Assembly (NCBI GenBank): GCA_021029095.1
Contig: JAJOHG010000167.1
Coordinates: 1 to 54,920, forward strand
Source of the DNA: Phellopilus nigrolimitatus
Lineage: Eukaryota; Basidiomycota; Agaricomycetes; Hymenochaetales; Hymenochaetaceae
Length of the DNA stretch: 54,920 nt
Reading direction: 5' to 3'
Positions 34,324 to 46,400 of the stretch are shown here, piece after piece; within the stretch, counting starts at the first letter, position 1, and each line of letters begins with the position of its first letter. The translations under genes and the position numbers were made by a program. The notes below the pieces were generated by a model. That model did not search any database. It was given only the letters and a program-made list of their open reading frames with translations, and was not told the origin of the DNA.

Positions 34324-35151
34324 GGGGAGCTCAAAGTTGAGCTCGAGAATCTCGAGACCAGAGATGCTAACCTTTTACGGTAATTGGGAGACGACCCGGC
34401 ATGTCGGCTTTGAAGCTCGCTTCAGAGCTTGGTCAGCTCGCAACAAGGCTTGGTCGGCCTGCAAACTCGACCGCCGGCAACTTATTCAGGAACGCTAGGG
34501 TTAAAGCGTGGATACGAAGACATTCGTTCCAAAAGCAAATCGACCCTGAATCGTCCCGCTACAATAGCACTTTTTTCAAATAATAATATTTTGGACACTC
34601 TATAATAAATTTTAAATATCCATTGAGAGAACTGGGGAAAAAAAATGAAAAGATAGAACAGGTGGGTCAGAAAAGCCTTCAGCCCCCCCCCCCCCCCCCC
34701 CCAAAAAAAAAGAAAGTGATTCCCACCTGCGTAACGCACGATGTGGCGTCATTTCACCATTGTCTATGGTGTGTTCAACTCATCCAAAGGAAGAGAACGT
34801 AGTTTTTATTTCTCACTTGTATGTAGGGCAAAGGCTCACATAGTTACAAACCCTTTTTTTAACCTTTCTCTGTGCAGACGGGAACCATCTTCCTTTTGTA
34901 GGGGGGCCGAAGACTTTTCCGACCCGCATGTATAATGCCGGATCGTGCCGGATTTGATGCGGGAAATCGTAACCCTAGCTTACCTGAATGTAGGTTGCCG
35001 ACGGTCGAGTTTGCGAGCTGACCAAGCCTTGTTGCGAGCTGACCAAGCTCTGAAGCGAGCTTCAAAGCCGACATGCCGGGTCGTCTCCCAATTACCGTAA
35101 AAGGTTAGCATCTCTGGTCTCGAGATTCTCGAGCTCAACTTTGAGCTCCCC
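34324..35151. mobile_element. 828-bp non-autonomous TIR element flanked by TA
   Basis: The ends are inverted repeats: 34324-34490 and 34983-35151 are almost identical when one is reversed, starting GGGGAGCTCAAAGTTGAGCT, and weaker similarity continues to about 34505 and 34964. TA lies directly outside both ends (34322-34323 and 35152-35153), as produced by Tc1/mariner-type insertion. The interior has no transposase, only short frames and a run of 20 C followed by 9 A (34683-34711). Both arms contain the same short frame (MSALKLASELGQLATRLG), which follows from arm identity and is not evidence for a gene. Confidence 0.85.
34683..34711. repeat. Poly-C (20) / poly-A (9) tract inside the element
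   Basis: A run of 20 C at 34683-34702 followed directly by A at 34703-34711. Exact length is unreliable in any read technology. Confidence 0.8.
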
Positions 35152-35721
35152 TAATGCCAGTTGGGTTAGCCGCTTCCCCCTGTTCCTCCGCTTGCATTCC
35201 CTGCGAGTCCTCATTGGCGCCTGAATATGCCTCTCCTTCCACGACTTGGCCGTCCGTTTGGGCTTCCACAGGCCCTATTTTGAGCCCAAAGCCGCTGAAA
35301 GCCACGCTGAAGTCGTTGACGTGTCCCATGAAGATGCCATGGGAACAATTGACCCGCTTTTCGACTCGCTCTATGATCTTGAGCGCGAACGCCTCCACTT
35401 TCGTGTCGGCACCCCTGAATGCGCGGAGCCGGGAACGGAGCTCGTCCTGAGAAACGAAAGTGGGTTCTTAAATGAAACACACAAGCGGAGACTGCGTACG
35501 TGTGCCCGGGCGAGGGCGTTCATATCGTCTGCCCAGTTGGGAGGCAGAGGTCCGAAAAGAGTCTGGGTGTCCGTAATGCGATCGAGCGCGCCAATGACTT
35601 CAGCGATGGCCATGATAACGGAATAACTCGTCGATTGGCCTATATTGCCCTCTTCCTCCGCTTGCATTTCCTCCGCTTGCATTTCCTCGGCACCCTCTAA
35701 TGCTCCGTGTCCAAGTGACAT
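35135..35721 (-). CDS. Orphan protein truncated by the TIR element
   Basis: Two exons, 35500-35721 and 35135-35446, join through a 53-nt intron (GTACGC ... TCTCAG) into 177 residues. The family is not recognised. The N-terminus holds a short repeated Glu-rich segment (EEMQAEEMQAEEE), then a helical part with IAEVIGALDRITDTQTLFG and PPNWADDMNALARAH. Exon 2 holds VEAFALKIIERVEKRVNC and FSGFGLKIGP. The last codons and the stop (35135-35137) lie inside the inverted repeat of the neighbouring mobile element. The present C-terminus was therefore created by the insertion. Whether it is still expressed is unknown. Confidence 0.55.
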
Positions 35722-36404
35722 GAAAGCCGTGCTGACTGCGCTTCACCTCCGCGTCGTCTTCTTCACAAGAGTAGGTCCTTGCACGGGTACTAGTATTGGA
35801 CTAGAGAAAGAAAGTCGGTTAGAAAGAAACACACAAACGGAGACTACGTACCACTGCCGGCGCTAGAGCACTAATACGACCCTGCCGTGTGGTCGGGGGA
35901 AAGGTCTGAGCATCTAAAATGCGTCTGCAATGTGCCTATATAAACTACTGTGCACGCGCAGCAGGCGCAGGCGCAGCCCCAGCCGCAGCGCGCGCAGACG
36001 CCCACGCAGCCCTCGAATCCTGTGCAGAGTTCGAAGGAACACGGAGCGAACGCCGTTGTCATAAAAAAGGCTGAAAACCTCTTGTACTTCGTTTTCTGGC
36101 AACGCTGATCGCGTCAATTTCTTCGCCCATCTGTATAGGCAACCGGTGCACGTATGTAGTGCCCTCGGTAGGCGAGATGATCGCAAGGTAAGTCAGGCCA
36201 TACATGTACAACTGCAATGAAGTGCCGCAAGATGATTTTCTGAACATAGACAATACATGAATTTGTGCACTATGAGTACTCGGGCAATATTCTGGAAAGG
36301 ATCATTCGGTGCGTATCCAGCGCAGATCTTGTCAGCGACTGGGGAGACTCAGGACGTCGGTCTTCTGGAACTGAAGGCATGCAGCTAAGCTTCCCAGAAC
36401 GATC
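35722..36404. other. Region of unclear content between two orphan genes
   Basis: Contains a TATATAAAC motif near 35936-35944 and several open frames on both strands. A splice-acceptor-like TTTCTCTAG on the minus strand near 35800 could belong to a 5' untranslated exon of the 35721 gene. Nothing is firm. Confidence 0.4.
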
Positions 36405-37039
36405 ATGTCGGACGCTTTCAGATGGATCAAAGAGTTCGACCAGTCCAGTAATGTTTCAGATATCATCAGGCACACTTTTATCATGCTCCTCCTCCTCCAA
36501 GGCATCAGCAAAGCTGGTGGCGAGGACAGGACCATGCATCACGCAGACTTCACGTATTTGCAGTCGGTGTGCGAGTCGCGCCGGGTGCCGCTGTGAATCT
36601 GGCTTCGCGTGGTTACTGCCCTCTCCTGGCCGGCAAGAACGCGCAGGGCGAGCGCGTGCATGTATGTAGCATGGATACCGTTTTTTTTTTCCCCGGGCTG
36701 CAGGAAGTCAAGAAGATGTTGTTCTACAGTGCGGTGTCGGAAGGCACGAAAACGGTGCAGGTTCGTGACATCTATGGCAGGTCTTGCACGGCGGACAAGT
36801 TCTTCGTGCTTGTGCTGCGACACGACCCGGCGGTATTCGCTCACGTGCCTCGGTACGGAGCACAACCGTGTGGTGGCGTGGATGAGACCGGACCGTATTG
36901 CTGGGGGAGCAGGTGGGATATTACGAGACGAGGTCGGGGATTGGAAGCTGGAAAAGATTCTAAAGCACGACGCTTAGTGTTTGATGACTTGGTCGGACAT
37001 GCTGACTTTATTAAAGAAAACGTCCTGCTCTGGATGTAA
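36405..37039 (+). CDS. Orphan spliced ORF, possibly partial
   Basis: Not recognised. A reading with two introns gives one continuous protein. It starts with MSDAFRWIKEFDQSSNV at 36405, splices out about 36508-36554 (GTGGCG ... TTGCAG), continues through GVRVAPGAAVNLASRGYCPL, splices out 36662-36703 (GTATGT ... CTGCAG), then reads EVKKMLFYSAVSEGTKTVQV, RDIYGRSCTADKFFVLVLRH and on to a stop at 37039. The second intron is convincing; the first is weaker. A frame upstream (MSTRAIFWKGSFGAYP, from 36271) may be an earlier exon. The region could also be a decayed gene next to the transposon insertion. Confidence 0.4.
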
Positions 37040-37584
37040 GTAGCAGAAAAGCAAGGCTTGTCGTAGGTACTGTGACGCACTGAGACGCACTGGGACGCAG
37101 TAAACAGGGTTCAAATTGTCTTATTTGTGAGTTATATTACTGCTGTTTTGCACAAATAATGACAGTCGCGGGTCAGATTGTAATGAAATGTGTTTACATT
37201 ATATGCAATTTGGACTATGCAAGATTACGACTTGCGTCTCAACAATGCTTCAACACTTGTCTGATGCTTGTGCCAGATTGTGCCATATATGGACGTTGAC
37301 GCGAATCGCACGGATCATACGCGACGCGACTCTCGCTCAGACTTGGTCACGTGTGCGTAAGTACGCTACGAGTGCGAGTCCCTGTACGAGTCCCGTACGA
37401 AGTCTCTGCTCGGCTTTATTCGCTAAGGAATTGCTCCTCCCTTCTCTTTGTGCACCAAGCTTACGTACCTAAGGGATGAGCTCAGCCCGGGCACCAGCCT
37501 GATGCGTCTCTGACGTCACCTCGACGCTCCGATCCCTTATATCTAGCAGACTGCAGCACCCGGTGGCGCCAAACACTCACCACC
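37040..37584. other. Intergenic, promoter side of the ComA-like gene
   Basis: Includes short CTGAGACGCACTGGGACGCA repeats near 37075-37100 and a CTTATATC box about 45 bases before the ATG. No gene seen. Confidence 0.5.
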
Positions 37585-38945
37585 ATGTCTCTCTCCCTCG
37601 CAATGGCATCCCGCGCCTCCCGCTCTCTCCCCAGGAGCCTCCCCGCACCCCTCGCGTGCCGCCGCCTCCCCGGCGCCGCCGCACAGCGCGCGTTCTCCGC
37701 CGCAAAGCACGCCGGCGGCGCCCGCGAGACGTCCGCCGACTCGCCCTTCGCGTTCCTGCCCGCGAACGCCCTCGTGCCCAAGACCGGCCGCGGCGAGAAG
37801 AGCAAGGGCCTCACCGAGATCCGCGGCTCGTACTACAACCCCGTCACGTACACCTACCTCGACGAGCTGCTCAGCGACTGGGGCGGTGAGTGCCCCGTCT
37901 CGTCTTGCTACGGCAATCTTTGACTCGACGCTAATGCCCCTCTCCCCTCTCTCCGAAACGACTCCGAAACGAAGAATTCGTGGACGGCGTCAAGGTGCGT
38001 GTGTTTCCTCCACTCCGTTCTGAACTGCACTGAGCGCGCGTCTCCGCGCAGTTTGCGGGCGGCGCGTTCACGCTGATGCCGCCGGCGCGCCTCAAGAGCC
38101 TCATCGACATGGTCCACTCGCACGACGCGTACGTCTCCACGGGCGGCTTCGTCGAGCGCGTCCTCGCATCCTCGGGCGGCGACACGAAGGTCGTCGGCAA
38201 GTACCTCGAGGAGTGCAAAGAAGCCGGGTGCGTGTCCCCCCCCCCCCCCCCCGCCCCTCCCTCTCCCTCGCTCCTTCTCCCCTCGTCTGAAGCGCGGCCC
38301 ACAGGTTCGACGTGCTCGAGCTCTCCTCGGGCTTCCTCACGCTGCCGACGGACGACTGGGCCGCGCTCGTGAAGCTCACCAAGGCCGTCGGGCTCAAGCC
38401 CAAGCCCGAGATCGGCATCCTCTTCGGCGCGGGCGGCGACACCGCCGGGCTCGAGCGCACCGGCACGCGCGACCCGCGCTGGGTCATCGAGCGCGCGGAG
38501 ACGTTCCTCGCCGCGGGCGCGGACCGCATCATGGTGCGCGTCGACCTCTCTCCTAAAGCAATGAGGTCTCGAGACATCTTTTTATTTATTTTATTAAACT
38601 GTTGATTGCTAGATCGAGTCGGAGGGCATAACGGAGAACGTCGCCGCGTGGCGCACGGACGTCGTCTCCGCGCTCACGTCCGCGCTGCCCGTCGACAGGC
38701 TCATGTTCGAGGCCGCCGAGCCCGCCGTCTTCGCGTGCGCCCCGCCCCCATCCTCTTTCTCTTTCCGCTGTGACTAACATAGACGCTCCAGGTACTACAT
38801 CCAGACGCTCGGCGCGGACGCGAACCTCTTCGTCGACCACTCGCAGGCCGTGCAGCTCGCGTGCCTGCGCAAGGGCATCTGGGGCACGAGCGACCTCTTC
38901 GGCCGCGTCACGACCTTCAAGCCCGACCAGGCGCGCGGCAAGTGA
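37585..38945 (+). CDS. ComA/HSA32-like (phosphosulfolactate synthase family) protein
   Basis: Six exons (37585-37885, 37975-37994, 38052-38227, 38305-38533, 38613-38734, 38792-38945) join perfectly to 333 residues. The N-terminal 50 residues are rich in Arg, Ser and Ala and suggest mitochondrial targeting; a second ATG at 37606 would shorten this part. The TIM-barrel core has GVKFAGGAFTLMPP, VSTGGFVERVL, FDVLELSSGFLTLP, KPEIGILFGAGGD, DRIMIESEGITENV, LMFEAAEP and FVDHSQAVQLACLR. This is the ComA fold: phosphosulfolactate synthase in archaeal coenzyme M synthesis, and the plant heat-stress protein HSA32. Fungi do not make coenzyme M, so the substrate is unknown. Exon 2 is only 20 nt. Intron 3 contains a run of C. 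Confidence 0.9.
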
Positions 38946-39228
38946 GGCGCGGTCCGCGAGGGAGGGGAAGCGGGGGGCAGGTGCAACGACGAAGAAGTGT
39001 ATTGTAGCGAATAGATATTAATTGTACAAAAGTGCAGCGACTCCGATGCAGTGTCGCAAAAATCCATCGTCATGTCCCAGACCGACGTTTTTTGTTTTGA
39101 GTACATTCTATTCACCAAGTGCACGCTACGGTAATACATTCAAGCTTCTTTCTTACGATAATTTCCCTTCTCGCCGATCCACGCATAACACAGTCAAACA
39201 GTCGACACTTCCGCGCACGCGCGCGCGC

Positions 39229-41295
<2,067 letters not shown>

Positions 41296-41512
41296 TGTTG
41301 CGTTGTTTTTGAGACAGAGATGGAGGAAGGAGAGAGAGCAGGAGGAGAAGAGGAGCCTCGGAGGCGGATTATAAGTCAGCAGCTAGTCAGCAGGCGGTGG
41401 GCTCGTGGTTCATGGGGTCGGGAGTCCGTCGAATCGGCCACGTGCTACCAGCTAACCAGCTATCACTCATTCGGTTTCGGTGGAGCTTCGCACCAATCGG
41501 AGCCGTCCCGTC
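41296..41512. promoter_or_regulatory. Divergent promoter, ADH / VFA1
   Basis: 217 bases separate the two start codons. A GATTATAAGTC sequence lies near 41375 and TATTATAAAC is inside the first VFA1 exon. Inferred from geometry only. Confidence 0.45.
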
Positions 41513-42159
41513 ATGTCCTTCACAAACTTGTATTATAAACGCGTGCGTGTATTTCCTCCCTCTGCGTCTGCCGCTCCTGCATTGAGAACAGCTTGGAGGC
41601 GCAGGCCGCCGCCACGCAGAAGAGCTGCTTCGTCTGCAGCAGGCCGACCGCGACCGTCCTCGCGACGAAGGACAGCGTCGACTTCTTCTACGCGTGCGAC
41701 GGCCACCTCAAGGATCCTGGCTTCGCGTCTGCGGTCGGGGAGGGCGCAGATGGCGCAGGCGGCGTGCGCAAGCCCGTGCTCAGCGAGGACGAGATCCAGA
41801 GGGTGAAGGAGGAGTACGAGGAGAAGCAGCGGAGACGGAAAGAGAAGGAAAAGGAGAAGGAGAAAGCAAAGGAGGCGGAGAAGGAGAAAGAGAAAGAGGC
41901 AGAGAAAGAGGGCACGGCGGCGAGCAAGAGCGGCGCGAAAGACGAGCAGCAGGCTAAAACGCCGTCCGCCTCGCTACCCTCGCGGTCGCAGTCGCCTTCC
42001 GCGCCCGCGCCCGCGAGTACCCACCAGCGCTTCGCGCTCCACCGCGAGATCTTCGCGATGCGCCGCGACGTGCACCGCAAGCGGCGCCAGGCCGCGCAGG
42101 CCAAGGAGGTCGCGCCCCGCCTCCCGAGCGCGCCCCGCGGCGCCATGTCCCCCATCTAG
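41513..42159 (+). CDS. VFA1: Vps4-associated protein Vfa1
   Basis: Vfa1 binds the ESCRT ATPase Vps4 at endosomes. Exon 1 (41513-41542) encodes MSFTNLYYKR; exon 2 (about 41587-42159) holds the rest, about 200 residues in all. The acceptor that keeps frame is the AG at 41585-41586. The zinc-finger-like N-domain has KSCFVCSRPTATVLATKDS and DFFYACDGHLKDPGFAS. A very charged Lys/Glu coiled coil follows (EEYEEKQRRRKEKEKEKEK region), then a Ser/Pro linker and a basic helical end (LHREIFAMRRDVHRKRRQ). Length and domain order match the family. The start agrees with the conserved MSF-N-Y opening. Confidence 0.85.
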
Positions 42160-42170
42160 CCGCGCGCATG

Positions 42171-42240
42171 TGCCGGTTCCGTGTCAGTTGCGTGCCGGTT
42201 CCGTGTCAGTTGCGTTGTCGGTTCCGTGCCAGTTCCGTCG
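42171..42240. repeat. Tandem 22-23-bp repeat, three copies
   Basis: The unit TGCCGGTTCCGTGTCAGTTGCG occurs twice in a row, then a diverged third copy (TGTCGGTTCCGTGCCAGTTC). It begins 12 bases after the VFA1 stop, so it would lie in the 3' UTR. Confidence 0.8.
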
Positions 42241-43473
42241 TATCCTGAACTCCCCACACACCGCGGCTTCTTTTCTTCTATATCTCTTAGGGTGTTTTGT
42301 AAATGTAATTATCTCTGGACGTCATCTACGCTATCGCGATGTGGTCTTGTGTATAGATCCTCCCAGGTCACAAAATGCGCTCATTTGCCTCCGCTACTCA
42401 CAGGACACCATTTGGCTCAACTCAGACCGCATTGACCCAGACGCTCTGTATCTATGGACCTATCCCCCCTGTATACTCCCCTCTGAACCCAGTACCATTT
42501 ACTGGCAAGGCGCGCGTCACCTCGGCTCGCTGCTGTCGGAATAGCTGTTTGCACAAACTACTAATGGCAGTCGTGCACCAGATCGAAATGAAAATGCGCA
42601 ATCGAGGGGATCGGACGTGGCCAAAATTCGATGCGCGTCGTCAGCGCGTTTATTGGCTCTGCTGCTCGCCGTGCACTGGCAGGCAGGTTATCCTGCAGTC
42701 TTTTTTTCTGTCACTGCGGACTTGTGAAGACTAAGTGTATATCAACAATGTGTACCGTCACGGACCTGTCCTTGAGACAGCATATTTTACTTCGCCTTTT
42801 ACACAGTTTCTTCACCGAAGTTTCTGAACAAAAATAAAATAAAATAAAATAAAACTCTTATAAATATATTTAGGCCTCCTTTTGACACCCAATCAATTAT
42901 TGTTGAGAGTGTATGCATGACATAAGCAGCTCGTGTGTCGGTGGCAACGTGTTTCCTATTCTGTCTATATGTGCACCTCAGTCTCGTACCGTCTAGACTG
43001 AAGTGAGCATATTAGTCGGCCGCTAGTTTATTTCCTTACTCACTACCTGTACTACGTAGCCGGATTTCTATTGCATGTAGATAGACTAAATATACACGAG
43101 TCTCGTACCGTCTAGACTGAGCTGGATTTCTATTGCAGTTTCTCTTCAATTATTGCCCTTCTTTACCACATATGGTCTTTTTATATATATCAAAACTAAA
43201 TTATAATATAAATGCCAGTTATGTCAGGAGCGCTCTACATATGAGATTCCTGTGGGATGTTCTGTTCCCTTATGTCCACTTGATATTATTTCTTTTTCTC
43301 TAAATGTCACGACCATTGCTATAGGCGTGTGCTCAACTTGTTTGTTTATCAAGAATGATATAGGAAAGGGGCATGTGAACAGGAGAGAAGACGGTTTATG
43401 GATACACTAGCGAGGGGGTACAGTACTTGCATGACGTAGAAACTAGCACTTTAAGACACGATTCTAGGCAGGA
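42241..43473. other. Gene-poor 1.2 kb between VFA1 and RAT1
   Basis: AT-rich with an AAAAT tandem run at 42833-42852 and a duplicated GTCTCGTACCGTCTAGACTG block (about 42982 and 43100), each linked to a nearby GGATTTCTATTGCA. No gene was found. Confidence 0.55.
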
Positions 43474-46400
43474 TCAGTAGCGGCCATACCCCCGTCCTCG
43501 TCCCGCATAGGAAGAGCCAGACGGCGGAGGACCAGACCCACCATAGCCTCCGTAACCCCCATAGTCCTGCTGGCCTTGGCCGTAGCTTCCTCCACCACCT
43601 CCGCCGTAGCCGCCGCGACCTCCGCCATAGCCGCCATAGCCGCCGCTACCCCCGCCTCCACCTCTCTCACCACCATAGCCGCCATAACCTCCGCTATTCC
43701 CACTCCCTCCACTACCTCTATAACCTCCGTACCCGCCTCGCGCGTTCCCGCCATACCCAGAATTATTGCCGTATCCCTGAGAGTAGGACGGAACCTGGCT
43801 ATTATAGCCTCCGTAACCGTTCCCCTGGCCTCCATAATGCGAAGGGGCAGGCGGCTCCCGGCCGTTGCCCTGATAGTAATTATTGCCCGGGCGGCTATAG
43901 TCCGCCGCCGGTGATGGCTGGTAAGACGAGCGGGCGGGCGGTCCTCCATACCCTGACCGAGCACTGTCACCTCGCCCACGCGGAGGAGGCAATCCGCGGT
44001 CGCCGTATTGGTTGTTCCCATTTCCGTAACCGCCTCTCCCTCCGCTACCTCCGTAGCCTCCCCCTCCGTAGCCGTTGCCTCCATAGCCGTTGCCTCCATA
44101 CGACTGCTGCCCGCCATATCCGCCATACGAGTTGCGCCCGCTGTCTCGCCCACTGTTGATGGCGTGGAAGCCTGTGTCGCGGCCCCTCCCGCGGCCGCCG
44201 CGGCGGATCGTCTCGTAGTCTGACTGCGTAAGCACTCGCTGTGAGCGGCGCACGCCGGGAAGCAGCATTGAGCGGTGCGGCTTGAGCTGCTTGGGGAAAA
44301 AGTAGAGCGCCGCTAAAGAGCGGTCACCCGGTATGTCTTCGAGACCCACGCTTGAAAGTGGGCTATAATACGTTGCGCCGGGAAGGCAGTTCGGATCAGG
44401 AAGTAAGCTCCCGTTAAGCCCTTTGCTGTGCTTTGGATTAATCGGAAGAGGCTGCGAAATAACTGTCAGTATAAAAAATGGGCAGCAATTTGTTTAAGGA
44501 CCTGCCTTATCATCTTTACGCTTCGCATATAGACTCTCCATGGTAGGATAAAGTGGGTGCTCATCAGCTACATAAAGTGTATTGCTTCCCCATTTGTTCC
44601 GTCTGATTTCGTCTTCGGTGAGCCCTGAATATCGTGTACCCATGGCTTCCAACAGCCTGTCCTGGTCAAGGAAAGGCAACAGAGCAACACCCTGCCATTC
44701 CATCTTTTTCCCGTTCATGTCAATCTCAAATGACTCGGGATAAAAGTCGATGATAGGCGAATCGGAGTCCAACATCAAAGAATGGAAAGTCTCAGGAATA
44801 AGATGACGACTAAAAATAACGTCAGGTCGAGGCTCTACAAAATATTTCAGTAAAACGTTTACCTTGCAGGAGGGAAAACACCCATCAGCTGTTCGAACGG
44901 CTTGAATGGCTGGCCGACAGTAAATTTGATATCCATCTTCGAGATTTCGGAGAAGTCCGCTGCGAAAGGTGCGAAATGATATGGGTAATACCATTGCCAC
45001 GAGGGGGTCTTCAACCAATTAATGAGTACAATGATGAAGCTCTGACAAGACACAAGATCTTACCCCCTGATAATAATACTGCAAGACCCAGGCCATACCC
45101 TCAATATAAGAAATAGTGACCCTAAAGAACATAGGTTAAATTCAGCGGCAAATAAAAATATAAGAAATAACTGAACCACTGACTTCTTACGAAATTCAGT
45201 GTCACTGAGCTCGATACCAAACTTCTGCCTATAGTAACGTTCCTTATAGCCGGGCTCCCATAGCCTGAAGGATAAAATCAGCCAAACTGCACACATTACA
45301 TTCTGAGACCGTTTTTCCTTACTTCACCGTGTCTTCCTGATTAACTGAGCCATCAGGGTTGACCTTCCGCGCCAAAACGACACTTGTGTCTCCAGGTGCA
45401 TCTTCCCCTTCATCTTCATCGGGCAGGAGGTCGTCGTCTTGTTCTTCACTTCCATTTTCGACATCATCGAGCTTCCGCTTGATGCCATGCGGCGAGGTGT
45501 CCACGCCATCAACAGCGATATCCTCGCTACTTTCCAAAGGTTCTTCGAGTTGGTTAAATTCCGGAGCGGGTTGAGGGGCTTCAGGTTGATCGCTAGCTTC
45601 GGATGCAAGCCCATCACTGGCGACAAAACCGACCTCGACCGCCGCGGATACTGCCACTGGAGGAGGCGGAGACTCCGTGACTGGTGTAGGCTCGCTCTTA
45701 CCAGCCGCAGCCTTCTGCGCAGCCAGCTTCTTGCGCGCTGCGGGGTTCACCGGCACTGCGCTCATCATCTCTGCCTTCAGCATCTCCGCCGCACTTAGGT
45801 TCGCCATGCGGATCTGCCGCCTGTTGGCAACCCAGTCGGAGTTGGTGCCCTGAATGGCGGCAACAGCAACAGCCTTTGCGTCGGAGGGCGCAGGCGCTGG
45901 AGAGCCGAAGCCAAGAGAAGTTGCGGCGTTCTCAAAACTGTCGAAATTCGGCCGAGCTGGCAGGCCATGTGGCGCAGTAGACGCGGGCGGCGCTGACGGA
46001 GCAGCGGAGAGCTGGAGAGCTGCGGAGGGCTTGACAGCCACTGACGTGTCTCCATTCACATTTGCACTCGAATAATTCTGCCCGCTGCTTTCGAGCTTTC
46101 GCCTCTTTGCATTCTGCGCCTGCCTTTCATCGTCTACAAAAGTTGAACGGTTCAGATGAATTATAGTTCTCAAAGATAATCAAGCAAGTAATCCGGCGTA
46201 CTTTCGCGCCTGCGTCTGAAAATCTCATCCTCACGCTTGGCAAGTCCCTCAAGGATGATCTCTACACGCGGATACTCAAGACTTCCATTGTTCGTCAGGT
46301 ATCCGCCCATTCTAGGCAATTCGTCTTTCCAGATTTTAAGTAGAGTGTCGATGGCGCCCTCACGAATTTCGAGGGAGGGGAGGTGTGGTAGGAAATCGTT

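Noticed and set aside
34859..35074. 71-aa frame starting MSALKLASELG, present in both arms of the TIR element
   Set aside because: Appears twice only because the arms are inverted copies; interior parts differ and no conserved protein is seen.
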